NCBI GenBank assembly: GCA_040235375.1
Contig: JBECKQ010000318.1
Span: 1 to 56,877, forward strand
Direction of reading: 5' to 3'
Origin: JBECKQ01 sp040235375
GTDB lineage: Bacteria > Planctomycetota > Phycisphaerae > UBA1845
Length of the DNA: 56,877 bases
Positions 17,308 through 26,820 of this stretch are shown piece by piece. The notes below the pieces were generated by a model. The model had not been told where the DNA came from and searched no databases. It saw only the letters and a list, made by a program, of their open reading frames with translations. Numbering within the stretch: the stretch's first letter is position 1; every line of letters begins with the position of its first letter. The position numbers were made by a program, and so were the translations under genes.

Positions 17308-17345
17308 CGAAGGCCGGCAACCTCCAATCGCCGGCCTTCGTTTTT
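17308..17345 (+). terminator. Rho-independent terminator after winged-helix gene
   Basis: Perfect 11-bp stem cgaaggccggc (17308-17318) and gccggccttcg (17330-17340) followed by ttttt. An imperfect hairpin agcgcgaagc/gctttgcgct lies just before it (about 17269-17295). The rest of 17171-17480 shows nothing else. Confidence 0.9.
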
Positions 17346-17480
17346 CCTGGTGCAGAGACGCCTTCGCTTGGCCTGACGCGTGCGCATGCACCGCGCGGCC
17401 ATTCGGCGCGCTTGACGGCGGTTCCTGCGGCGGACAAACTCTGAGCCCGGTTTCGGTGTCCTGACAGATGAGGTCTCGAC

Positions 17481-19085
17481 GTGACACAGACGGACTCGCT
17501 ATCTGCACCGCTGCCCACGACGGCCGTCAGTCGGCTTCGCCAGGGTGATCTGTTGCGGGCCGCCATTTGGGCGCTGGTCGTGCTGGCCGGCGTCATGGCT
17601 GTTGCCTTTCCCGTCTACATGCTGTTCTGCGGACGGGAGCGCCTGGTGGCCTACGTGTCCGATGACGCGTACTACTACTTCAACGTCGCCGGCCATCTGG
17701 CGAAGGGCGAGGGTCCCACGGCCGACGGGGTGACGGTCACGACCGGCTTTCATCCGCTCTACGCGTTCCTGCTGGCCGGCACACACACCCTCACGAATCC
17801 GTCGTTGGACGGCTTTATCCGGCAATCGATTGTCCTGAACGCCGTGTGCTTCATTGCCGCGGCGGTGTTTTTGTACCTGGCGGCCAAACGCCTCTGGAGC
17901 GGCGTGGCCGGCGCAGCCGCCGCACTGCTCTGGCTGAGCAATCCGCACGCCAACCTCATCAGCACAACCGGCCTGGAGGGCAGTGTTTACAGCCTGACGC
18001 TGGCCCTGCTGTTCTGGCGGCTGGCGGTGTTCGTCGTCGAACTCGAGCAGAGCGAAGACCACGGCAGATTCTGGCGGCAGGTGCTCGTTCTCGGCGTGGT
18101 TGGCGGCATGGTCGTGCTGAGCCGGACGGACGCGATCACGCTGCTGCCGCTGGTGGCGATAGTCATGCTGGTCGCGGCGCGGCGGATTCGCTGGACGCAG
18201 CGGGCCCTCGGCGTCGGGGCAACGTGCGTGATCGGCGTGGGCTTCCTCAGCCTCTGGTGGTACTACGCCTGGCGGTATACCGGGCAGATCGTCCAGGGTA
18301 GCGCCGCGATCAAGATGCTATGGCATGAGACCAAGGCCGGCGGAGATACCTTCGCCGCCGGGGCGGCGTTTGCGGCGGCCGTCTGGACGAAATACCTGTA
18401 CAAGTCGTTTTTCAAGGTCCCGGCGCTGCTGTGGGTGCTGTCCACCTTCCCCGCGCTCTTCGTCTGGCGGACGGGGCGCGGCCTGGGCCGGGCGGTCTAT
18501 CTGCACACGCTGTGGATCTTCCCGGCCGGCATCGGCCTCGCTTACGCACTGTTCATCGACCGGCCACGGACCTGGTACTACGTGCCGGCGTTGATCGGTC
18601 TTACGCTCATCTCCGCGGGTGGCGTGCATTACCTGCTGACGGTCATCCCCGCGAACCGGTTGTGGGCCCTCGCCCGCAAGTTCGCGCCGCTGCTCGCCTG
18701 GGTGGTCGTGATCGAATCGGGCGCCATCTTCGCCCGCGACGCGATCTACGGCCGATCCGGGGAACAGGTGAACGCCATCGCCGCCGCGGAGATGCTGGTG
18801 CAGGACGTCCCGCCCGGCACACGGCTCGGTTGCTGGCATAGCGGCATCGTGCAGTACTACACGCCCGGCCTGACGGTCATAAACCTGGACGGCTTGGCCA
18901 ACAACGAGATCCTCCCCGTCCTCCGCGGCGAGAAGACCATGAACGACTACTGGGACGAGCGCAACATCACCGTGCTACTCGGAGCGCCGCGTGCCAAGAT
19001 GGGAACATACGCCGAGGAGTGGGACGGCAAGCGACTCGTCACGGTACGCGCGGGCGTGCAGCGGGTGGTCGAAAAGGGCGACTGA
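17481..19085 (+). CDS. GT-C fold membrane glycosyltransferase (ArnT/PMT-related)
   Basis: A 534-aa polytopic protein with about ten to twelve hydrophobic segments. The first periplasmic loop carries YVSDDAYYYFNVA, the acidic DD motif of GT-C enzymes, followed by TGFHPLYAFLL. The last 110 residues form a soluble-looking domain (AEMLVQDVPPGTRLGCW). It should transfer a sugar from a polyprenyl-phosphate carrier to an extracytoplasmic acceptor; neither is known. GTG 17481 is the start, with GAGG about 8 nt upstream. The SGNH gene follows after 52 nt, suggesting linked roles in modifying a surface glycan. Confidence 0.8.
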   Translation: MTQTDSLSAPLPTTAVSRLRQGDLLRAAIWALVVLAGVMAVAFPVYMLFCGRERLVAYVSDDAYYYFNVAGHLAKGEGPTADGVTVTTGFHPLYAFLLAGTHTLTNPSLDGFIRQSIVLNAVCFIAAAVFLYLAAKRLWSGVAGAAAALLWLSNPHANLISTTGLEGSVYSLTLALLFWRLAVFVVELEQSEDHGRFWRQVLVLGVVGGMVVLSRTDAITLLPLVAIVMLVAARRIRWTQRALGVGATCVIGVGFLSLWWYYAWRYTGQIVQGSAAIKMLWHETKAGGDTFAAGAAFAAAVWTKYLYKSFFKVPALLWVLSTFPALFVWRTGRGLGRAVYLHTLWIFPAGIGLAYALFIDRPRTWYYVPALIGLTLISAGGVHYLLTVIPANRLWALARKFAPLLAWVVVIESGAIFARDAIYGRSGEQVNAIAAAEMLVQDVPPGTRLGCWHSGIVQYYTPGLTVINLDGLANNEILPVLRGEKTMNDYWDERNITVLLGAPRAKMGTYAEEWDGKRLVTVRAGVQRVVEKGD

Positions 19086-19137
19086 TTCGGGCATTCGACA
19101 GCTTGGTGCGGGCGTCAGTGGCGAAGGCAGGAGGCGG

Positions 19138-20541
19138 ATGAACCTCCGGCAGAAAGTATTCCTTTGCATCGTCATCGTCGTCAACGTGGCGGTGTGGCTC
19201 ATTCCCAGCAACGTCGCCGAGCTGGTCATTCGCGACAAGATGGTGCTCTTCGGTCGTTACTCGCGAGAGCACTTCAGTTGGAACATCGCGATCGCCGTCA
19301 TTTCCGCGGTGGGGCTGTACATCGACCAGGCGCGGTCCCTCCAGCAGTACAAGCGCCGCTGGTTCGGTACGATCGCGACGACGGCGCTGCTCGTGCCGCT
19401 GCTGATCGTCCTGGACTTTTTCGCCCGGTACTTCGTTCCCCCGAACTACGTCCACGACGGCTTCGCCTATCGCCGTCTCCCGGACAGGCGCCTTACCTTC
19501 CGGTTCGACGATCTGCCCGCCGCCGCCCTGACACGATCGGACGCCCCGCGCGGCTATCCGACGTGCGACAGCACGTTCACCACCGATCAGGCAGGGTTCC
19601 GCAATCGGTCACGCCCGGCGCATAGCGAGATTGTGACAATCGGCGATTCCTTCACCGAGGGCAGCAACGTCTCCGACGAGCAGGTCTGGCCCGTGCTCCT
19701 CGAAAAGCGCTGCGGCATGTCGGTCTACAACCTCGGCGTGACGGGTTACAGTCCGCTTCACTATCGCGCCGCGCTGGCCGCCTATGGCTTGGCGCTCAAG
19801 CCGCGCGTCGTGATCTGCACGCTCTACGAGGGGAATGACTTTCGCATCGGCAGCAAGGAGGTCGCCGCAGCCGCGCGGCAGTCTTCGGGCGGTCTGGCCG
19901 CCTACGTCGAGGAGTCACCGATCCGGCGAACGCTCGACGGACTGATGGCGATGCTCGCGAGGGAAGTGAGAGTCGAGGCCGATCCGGCGCATGCGGAACT
20001 GCTCTCGTGGCTGCCGCTGCGGATTCCCGACGGCGCCCGTGGCAAGTACTACGCTTTCGGACCGAAGGCGCTGCTCGAGCACAGCGAGAGCCGGCAGGGG
20101 TTCGAGTCGGGCAAGTACTGGCGGCGATCGCGCGAGCCGATGGAGGAGATTGCCGCGCTGTGCAGGTCTTCATCCGCGCGGCTGATTTTCGTGTTTGCAC
20201 CGACCAAGGCCCACGTGATTCTGCCGCTCGTGCGCGACAGTCTCCCGGAAGAGAAGGTCCACGCGCTGGCGAGTCTGGCGACCGATCAGCTTCCGTCGGT
20301 GGAGCGATTCTGCGATCTGCTGTACGAGAACCTTGATGCCCGCGAGTCGGTGGTGGCTGATTGGTGCCGAGCGCAGAAAGTCGAGTTCGTCAGTCTTACG
20401 GGCTCCTTGAGGGCTGCCGTTGCCGCCGGCACGCAGGCCTACTATACCTACGACCACCATTGGACCCCCGAGGGCAACGCCATTGCGGCGCGAGCGCTGG
20501 CGGAGTATCTGCAAAGCACCGGCGCCGACCGATCGGAGTGA
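19138..20541 (+). CDS. Membrane-anchored SGNH/GDSL-hydrolase-fold protein
   Basis: A 467-aa protein with three N-terminal hydrophobic segments (about residues 6-22, 48-62 and 78-96), then an extracytoplasmic SGNH domain. Block I is IGDSFTEGSN (Ser171), YEGNDF is the Asn block, and YDHHWTPEGN (Asp439/His441) is the C-terminal block, like the D-x-H-W of AlgJ/AlgX-type acetylation proteins. An esterase or O-acetyltransferase acting on a surface glycan is the likely role. ATG 19138 has AGGAGG only 3 nt upstream, which is tight. An upstream in-frame start at 18991 would overlap the glycosyltransferase and is rejected. Confidence 0.82.
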   Translation: MNLRQKVFLCIVIVVNVAVWLIPSNVAELVIRDKMVLFGRYSREHFSWNIAIAVISAVGLYIDQARSLQQYKRRWFGTIATTALLVPLLIVLDFFARYFVPPNYVHDGFAYRRLPDRRLTFRFDDLPAAALTRSDAPRGYPTCDSTFTTDQAGFRNRSRPAHSEIVTIGDSFTEGSNVSDEQVWPVLLEKRCGMSVYNLGVTGYSPLHYRAALAAYGLALKPRVVICTLYEGNDFRIGSKEVAAAARQSSGGLAAYVEESPIRRTLDGLMAMLAREVRVEADPAHAELLSWLPLRIPDGARGKYYAFGPKALLEHSESRQGFESGKYWRRSREPMEEIAALCRSSSARLIFVFAPTKAHVILPLVRDSLPEEKVHALASLATDQLPSVERFCDLLYENLDARESVVADWCRAQKVEFVSLTGSLRAAVAAGTQAYYTYDHHWTPEGNAIAARALAEYLQSTGADRSE

Positions 20542-20547
20542 CATGAC

Positions 20548-21321
20548 GTGCAGGAATCGAGCTTGCTGATCGAAGAGCAGGAGGGGGCCGTCGCCGTATT
20601 AACGTTGAACAGGCCGGACCGGCGCAACGCCCTGTCGCTCGAGCTGATCGATCAGTTGCGTGCGTCCGTCGCGCGCTGCCTGGAGGACGACGCAGTGGGC
20701 GCGGTCGTGTTCACGGGCACTGGGCCGGCATTCTGTGCGGGCATGGACTTGAACATCATGACGGCCGCAGGGACGGAAGGCGGACAGATGCACGCCGCCG
20801 CTTCCGCGTTGCTCGATCTGTATCGACTTGTCTACGCGGCCCCCAAGCCGATGCTCGCGGCGGTGAACGGCTCCGCCGTCGCCGGCGGGGCGTGTCTGAT
20901 GACCGCCTGCGATATCGCCGTGGCCGCGAAGTCGGCGAAGATCGGCTATCCCGAGATCCAGCACGGTGTCGTCGCCACGATCATCATGCCGTTCCTGCTT
21001 GCCTGCGTCGGCGAGCGCCGGGCGAGGTATCTTCTTCTGACCGGGCGACTTCTCTCGGCGGCGGACGCCCTTGACTATGGTCTGGTGAGCGAATGTGTCG
21101 CGGACGACGCCTGCCTGCCGAGGACGCTTCAGTTGGGGGAGCGACTCGCCGGTTATCCGCGAGAAGCGTATGCGAAGACGAAAAACTTACTCGCCGAAAT
21201 GCAGGCCGTGGACCCGCTGGCCAGCCTGGAGGCGAGGCGGGAGTTGCACACCCGAATCATGCTGGGCGACGACTCGCCCGACACCATCGAAGGCTTCCTG
21301 AGCCGAAGGCGGCCTTCATAG
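20548..21321 (+). CDS. Enoyl-CoA hydratase/isomerase (crotonase) family protein
   Basis: A 257-aa cytoplasmic crotonase. The family core is clear: LTLNRPDRRNALS, FCAGMDLN (CoA/oxyanion-hole loop), NGSAVAGGACLMTACDIAVA and IGYPEIQHGVV, which keeps the Glu equivalent to one of the two catalytic glutamates of hydratases. The residue at the first glutamate position appears to be in GGACLMT, where Glu is absent, so isomerase or another crotonase chemistry is possible. The start is GTG 20548, 6 nt after the SGNH stop, so it may be cotranscribed with the GT-C/SGNH pair although the biochemical link is unclear. Confidence 0.87.
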   Translation: MQESSLLIEEQEGAVAVLTLNRPDRRNALSLELIDQLRASVARCLEDDAVGAVVFTGTGPAFCAGMDLNIMTAAGTEGGQMHAAASALLDLYRLVYAAPKPMLAAVNGSAVAGGACLMTACDIAVAAKSAKIGYPEIQHGVVATIIMPFLLACVGERRARYLLLTGRLLSAADALDYGLVSECVADDACLPRTLQLGERLAGYPREAYAKTKNLLAEMQAVDPLASLEARRELHTRIMLGDDSPDTIEGFLSRRRPS

Positions 21322-23876
21322 ACGCCCGCGCCAGCGCTCGGCCTCATCCGGGCGATTCCACCGTTCGTACAGATCGACGATCCGCTCGACGACCTCGTGC
21401 AACCGCGCCTCAGGAACCGCCTTGTCGTCGTGCATGTGCTCGTAGGCATTGAGCAGAAGGGGCTCCCCCTCGGAAAACCGGCCTTGGGCGGCGATGGCGC
21501 TTCCCAGCGCGCTTTCCGCATTGGCAATGAGCCAGTGGCCTTCCGGCAGCGCTTGCCGGCATATCGAAATCGCCTCGCGCAGCAGCGGTTCAGCCTCCGC
21601 AGGCCGGTCGAGGTGGAGCAGCGTCAATCCCAGTGACACCAGCGTGTCGGCAATCGCCGGATGACCCGCCGGCAGCGTGTCGCGCCGGATTTTCAATGCC
21701 TCCCGAAACAGCGGCTCAGCCCCGGCATCGTCCCCCTGCGTTTTCATCAGGCGTGCCAGCCCGTTAAGGCATTGAGCCGTATTGGGATGCTCCTCCGGCA
21801 GGCGGCGGAAGATGGCCAGGGCTTCGCGGTAGAGAGAGGCGGCCTGGTCCAGCTTTCCCTGCGTGTGCAGGAACGCGGCGAGGTTGTAGGTCGCCAGGGC
21901 GACCTCCGCGTGATTCTCCCCCAGGACCTTGCGCCGCAACTCGAGGGCCTCACGCATGAGCGGCTCCGCCTCATCATCGCGACCAAGAGCGTGAAGGACG
22001 GCTGCGAGATTGCTGATGCTGGCCGCGACCAGGGGGTGCTCGGGCTCCAGCTTGTCCCGGCGGATGGCCAATGCCTCCCGCAGGAGCGGCTCGGCGTCCC
22101 CATACTTGCGTTGCGCGTGCACACAGGCAGCGATGTTGCTCAAGCTCGCGGCAATCGCGAGATCGTCGTTGCCGAGAAGCTTTCGCTGTATGGCGAGCGC
22201 CTGTCTGCCGAACATCTCGGCCTCGACGTAGTCTCCCTTCGCGTGCAGCAGGCCGGCCAGGTCGCTGAGGCTGGATGCGACTTTCGGATTCTGCTCGCCG
22301 TAGAGACCTCGGCGGATGCGGCGCGCTTCGCGAACGAGGGGCTCGGCCGCGGCAAGGTCACCGCTCGCATACAGCAGCGCGGCCAGGTCGGAAGCGCTGC
22401 GGGCCACCTCTTCATGATTTTTCGCCGAACTGGTCGCGCCGGAGTTGGAGGGCGCGCCGCAAATGCACCTCCGCCGGCTTGTAGAGCCCCAGAGCGCGAT
22501 AGGTGTTGCCGATCGTCGCCCGAAGCGTCGCCTCGACCCGCGGCTCGTCGGCGAAACTGCCCTCGATATCGTCCGCCGCCTTGTCCAGGACCTCGCGGAT
22601 CGTCACGTCGCGCCCGAGCGCCTGGGCCGGCTCCACGGAGGCGAGCAGGCCGCTGAGAAAATCGATGACCGCCACTGCCTCAGCGCGGTGCTTCTCCGCC
22701 TCCTGTTCGGCGCCGATCGCCCGGTCGCGCTCCACGACCGTCTCGGCCCGCGCCCGCTCCGCCCTCAGGTACAGGCCACCGCTGACCACCAGACCCGCGA
22801 CCAGCATGAGGAGCACGGCGCACGCCGTCGCGAGCAGCGTCGAGTGGCGTCGGGCGAACACTCGAAACTGGTAGGCGATGCTCGGGGGCCGGGCCATGAT
22901 GGCGTCGCCGGCGAGATATCGGCCGATGTCCTGCCCGAGCTCCAACGCCGACTGGTAGCGCCGATCGCGATCCTTTTCCAGCGCCTTGCGCACGATCGTC
23001 TCGACATCGCCACGGAGCGCGCTGCTGAACGTGCTCAGCGGCTTCGGCGATTCCTCGCGGATGACGCGCGTGCTCTCGAAAATCCGCCCGCGGCTGACGT
23101 CGTACGGGGGTTGGCCCGCGAGAACCTCGTACAGCACGACGCTCAGGGCGTACACGTCGCTGCGCGTGTCGATGTCGTGGGGATCGCCTTCGCACTGCTC
23201 CGGGCTCATGTATTGGAGTGTGCCCAGCAATTGCCCCACGTCGGTCTGGAGCGTCGTGACCGCCGTGTCCGAATCGGTTCCACGGGCGACGCCGAAGTCG
23301 ATGATCTTCGGATCGCCATGCGAATCGACGAGGATGTTCGCCGGTTTCAGGTCGCGGTGGATGATGCCGCGCTGGTGGCCGTGGTGCACCGCTTCGCATA
23401 CGCGCTCGAACAGCGCGAGCCGATCGCGCGGCGAGCCCTTTCTCCCGCGCGTAGTCCGTGAGGGGCTTGGCGCGCGGAATGTACTCCATGGCGAAGAACG
23501 GTACTGGAGCACCCGCGCCGGGTTCGGTATAGGTGCCGGCTTCGTACACCTGGGCAACGCACGGATGGTGAAGGCGTGCCAGAAGCTGCGACTCATATTC
23601 GAAACGGCGAAGCGCGGAGCGCGAGACGATACCTTGCCTCATCACTTTGATCGCGACGGCCCGACGCGGGCGATCCTGCACGCCCTCGTACACGGCGCCC
23701 ATGCCACCCGAGGCGATCAGCCTCTTGATGCGGTAGCGCCCGATCTGCCGCGGCATCTGTTCGGGTCCCGGGGCCGGCTCGGCCGGCGCTGGTGAGCTGT
23801 CCGAGCCCGCGCCGCCGGACTTCAACTCAGCGGTTTCCGCGTTCCATGGAGTTGGATTGTCGTGTCCGTCGGCCAT
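21316..23876 (-). pseudogene. Ser/Thr protein kinase with TPR tail, interrupted by two frameshifts
   Basis: Read through, this is an 852-aa receptor-type kinase in three frames. The first segment starts at ATG 23876 and contains IGRYRIKRLIASGGMGAVYEG (split glycine loop) and VAIK. After about 23436-23441 the frame changes and gives IIHRDLKPANILVD, DFGVARG, APE-like MSPEQ, a membrane helix, and the first TPR. At about 22418-22422 it changes again and gives ten or so kinesin-light-chain TPRs to 21316. Removing one base in the GGG or AAA run at the first site, and one A from the A5 run at the second (restoring FGENHEEVA), joins everything. Either a decayed gene or two homopolymer sequencing errors. 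The 3' end overlaps the crotonase stop by 6 nt. Confidence 0.85.
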
Positions 23877-24078
23877 GGCAGGTGATCCGCCTTCGGCTGT
23901 CTGACTGGCTGCGAGAACGGCGACGGGTCGAGCCCGCGATTCCGTTCGGCGGCGTTGAGGGCGATTTCCAAGGACGGCGCCTGAGCATACCTCATCGCCG
24001 CGATGCGACATAGGGGGGCGGCGGAATCGCTGTTTGACAGCGCCGCAGCGGCGGTTTCGGCCATCGTTTCCGGCAACT
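23877..24078. other. Gap between kinase and sulfatase-like gene
   Basis: About 200 bp. On the minus strand a frame from ATG 24064 runs into the kinase start region (Ala-rich, then QPVRQPKADHLPW) with high-GC third positions. It has no good ribosome binding site and no recognisable family. It could be a lost N-terminal piece of the kinase or noise; not called as a gene. Confidence 0.3.
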
Positions 24079-25662
24079 TCAGTGGCCGGTCGAGGTGGTG
24101 TCCGGCTTGTCATCCGCAACGTAACCGAGGCTGCGGAGGCGCTGGGCGGTATCCGATCTCTGCTCGCGGACAAAGTCGGACGGAAGGGGATGGGCGCCAG
24201 CCGTCCATGCCGTCAGCGTGGCGCGAAGCCGGTCGGCTTGGCGCTTGGCGTCGGCCGAGGGCGAGTCTATCAGGTTGTGACGTTCACCGGCGTCCGCGTG
24301 TATGTCGTAAAGCTCTTCGAGGCCGAGAAACGGCGCGAAGATGTACTTCCATCGCCCCTTGCGCACACACTTGGCCTTCGGCTCGTTCTGCCACGGCCGG
24401 CGCGGATCGACAGCGCGGTAGGGCTGCGTCGCTTCGCTGAAGACCGCCCGTGGCGCCAGCTCTTCGCCGCGGCAGGCGGGCACGAGACTTCTTCCTTCCA
24501 TCCTCTCCGGCGCGGCGATGCCCAAGAGATCCAGAATCGTCGGCGCGATGTCGATAGTGGACACAACGTTCTTCACGACAACGCCGGACGGACTGCCGCC
24601 CGGAAAGTGAATGATCAGTGGCACGCTCACCGTCGTGTCATAGACCCATAGCCCGTGATTCCAGAAGTCGCCGTGCTCCCACATCGTCTCTCCGTGGTCG
24701 GCCGTGATAACCACGAGGGCATCGTCGAGCAATCCACGCTGATTCAAGTGGTCCAGCAGGCGACCCAGATGATGATCCACGTACGATATCTCGCCCCGAT
24801 AAAGGGCATCGAGCGCCAGGTCGTTCCCGGCCGGCTCGCCGCTGACGGACAACATGAGCCGGCGCGTCGGACCGTTGATGATCGTCGGGACCTTGCCCAG
24901 CGCCCGTCCAATGGTGCGCTGCTGCTGGAGATCGACGGCGCGATCGATGCCGTCCTCCAGCGAATGGGGCACGGCGATCGCATCACGCGGATACATCGTG
25001 TCATAAGGTGGCGGCGGATCGTAGGGGGCGTGCGCATCGAAGTAATGGACGAACAAAAAGAACGGTCCGGCGGCCGCGCCGTCGATCCAGTCGATCGCGG
25101 CATCCGTGACTTTGTCGGCCCGCCGCTGATCCTGCCCGTCACCCATCTGTTCGACCAAGAGGCTGTATCGATCGTCATAGTGGTCGAAGCCCTGGTTGAA
25201 GCCGAAGCGGCTATCCAGGGCGAATGCTCCGATCACCGCGCTCGTCTTGAAACCTGCGTCGCGCAAAATCTCGGCGAGCATCACGTTCTTCTCGTTAACG
25301 CGGAAGCCGTTTCGTGGTACACCGTGCGAGTGGGGCGCGGTACCGGTCATGATCGACGTGTGCGACGCCAGCGTCGTCGGCGCCGCCGCAATGACATTGT
25401 CAAAACGCACGCCGGTCGCGGCAATTGCATCCAGCCGAGGCGTTTTGATGTTGGTGCATCCGTAACAGCCAAGGTGATCGGCACGAACAGTGTCGATTGT
25501 AATAAGGATGACGTGGTTGATGTTACTGCGCCGCACCGCTCGCGCGTGCGAAGCCGCCTTGCCCTCGTCCCTGGCGCATCCGCTCCACGCGGCCAGCGCC
25601 GCGCCGAGACAGGCCGTGAGAAACCGCCTGAGAATGCTCTTTCCTTTGAATGAATCGAACAT
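24079..25662 (-). CDS. Sulfatase-superfamily lipoprotein with Thr at the nucleophile site
   Basis: A 527-aa lipoprotein: hydrophobic segment then AWSGC (Cys29) as lipobox. The alkaline-phosphatase/sulfatase fold follows: ILITIDTVRADHLGCYG (metal Asp57), PTTLASHTSIMTG, FVHYFDAHAPYDPP, ADHGETMWEHGDFWNHG and the C-terminal RKGRWKYI. The C/S-x-P-S-R formylglycine motif is replaced by T-L-A-S-H (residues 97-101), so a classical formylglycine sulfatase is unlikely; a Thr-nucleophile phosphatase or phosphotransferase is a better guess. ATG 25662 is chosen because it sits just before the signal; in-frame starts up to 25758 exist. It lies downstream of phhA. Confidence 0.8.
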   Translation of the reverse strand: MFDSFKGKSILRRFLTACLGAALAAWSGCARDEGKAASHARAVRRSNINHVILITIDTVRADHLGCYGCTNIKTPRLDAIAATGVRFDNVIAAAPTTLASHTSIMTGTAPHSHGVPRNGFRVNEKNVMLAEILRDAGFKTSAVIGAFALDSRFGFNQGFDHYDDRYSLLVEQMGDGQDQRRADKVTDAAIDWIDGAAAGPFFLFVHYFDAHAPYDPPPPYDTMYPRDAIAVPHSLEDGIDRAVDLQQQRTIGRALGKVPTIINGPTRRLMLSVSGEPAGNDLALDALYRGEISYVDHHLGRLLDHLNQRGLLDDALVVITADHGETMWEHGDFWNHGLWVYDTTVSVPLIIHFPGGSPSGVVVKNVVSTIDIAPTILDLLGIAAPERMEGRSLVPACRGEELAPRAVFSEATQPYRAVDPRRPWQNEPKAKCVRKGRWKYIFAPFLGLEELYDIHADAGERHNLIDSPSADAKRQADRLRATLTAWTAGAHPLPSDFVREQRSDTAQRLRSLGYVADDKPDTTSTGH

Positions 25663-25806
25663 GCGGTTCAGCTCAGTGAAAATCTCGTTATAGCGGCGTG
25701 ACTCCCCAGTCTCGCGGAAGGAGCGTGGCATGGCGCGGAGAGGAAGAAGTCGGCGCAAGCAGTCACTGGCCGAGCATAACCGCAGAAGGCTCGTCGATCC
25801 AGAAGG

Positions 25807-26742
25807 TCAAACGTGGGCCGGGTGGGCCGGCTGGCTTACCTGGGCGTTCAGGAACGAGTTGAGGTCCGCTTCGTTCACCTCCGGCTCGCCCGGGCTGACG
25901 TTGTCCAGCTTGCCGTCGCGCATCCACTGCTCGAGCTCGTGAACCTGGTCAAACAGGTGCTCGAAGGAGTCGACAATGAACAGCAGCGGCTGGTAATGAT
26001 CGATCTCGAAATACTGGTTGATCACCCACTCGAGCTGGAATGGGTATCGCTGCACGTCCGGCGACTCGATGCAGTGCTCGAGCTCACCGGCCGAGCTCAG
26101 CAGGCCGCTTCCGTAAACGCACACCTTGCCGTTCGCCCGCATAAGCCCGAACTCGACGGTGAACCAGAAGAAGCGGGCCATCGCCTTGATGATGCTTTCG
26201 ACGACGTGAGTCCGCCGATCGGCGTCCTTGATGTCCGCCGCCAGCATGGCGGCCGTCCGGGCCGCCTCGCCGAATCGCACGAGCACGTCGGCGAACGTGC
26301 GATCGGTGTGCATGGGTACGTGCCCCGCGACGTCGTGAAAGATGTCCGGCTCGGGCAGGTAATCGAGCTTCCCGCCGTCGCGGATCGTGATGGTCGTCGG
26401 GAATGCCCGCTGGCGAAGGCAGTCGAAGAAAACGTACGCCGGCACGTAGCCGCTGACCGCCCGGGCGCTGAACCCGCTCAGCGGACGAAGGAACGTGTTG
26501 ATCTCCTCAAGGCGGGGAATCCGATCGGCCGGCAGGGCGAGCTTCTGCACGCCCTGGAGGAACTTGGGATTCGAGTATTTCTTCCACTTCGGAAGTATCC
26601 GCGCGTACAACCGTCGCCAGGTGTCCTGGTTTTCTTCGCTGTAGAGCTCGTACGGCTGGTGGATGTAGACTTCGCCATTCGCTCGCGCTTGCTCGATGAA
26701 CGGCGCCTTCGTTGTGGTCAGACCGCTCGCGCCGGCTGCCAT
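25807..26742 (-). CDS. phhA: Phenylalanine-4-hydroxylase
   Basis: A 311-aa pterin-dependent, non-haem-iron monooxygenase converting L-Phe to L-Tyr. The catalytic core contains FFDCLRQRAFPTT, then EPDIFHDVAGHVPM with the two iron-binding His of the HDxxGH motif, and FFWFTVEFGL with the third ligand Glu. Length is that of bacterial monodomain enzymes, without a regulatory ACT domain. An AAAGGAGG site stands 7 nt before ATG 26742. It is third in an operon with hmgA and a flavin-reductase-like gene, which places it in phenylalanine/tyrosine degradation. Confidence 0.95.
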   Translation of the reverse strand: MAAGASGLTTTKAPFIEQARANGEVYIHQPYELYSEENQDTWRRLYARILPKWKKYSNPKFLQGVQKLALPADRIPRLEEINTFLRPLSGFSARAVSGYVPAYVFFDCLRQRAFPTTITIRDGGKLDYLPEPDIFHDVAGHVPMHTDRTFADVLVRFGEAARTAAMLAADIKDADRRTHVVESIIKAMARFFWFTVEFGLMRANGKVCVYGSGLLSSAGELEHCIESPDVQRYPFQLEWVINQYFEIDHYQPLLFIVDSFEHLFDQVHELEQWMRDGKLDNVSPGEPEVNEADLNSFLNAQVSQPAHPAHV

Positions 26743-26820
26743 CGCGGGACCTCCTTTCGGTTCGACTTGACACTCACCTGCCGGCGGCAGGTCGGCCCTC
26801 GGCCCATGTACCGGCCGTTC

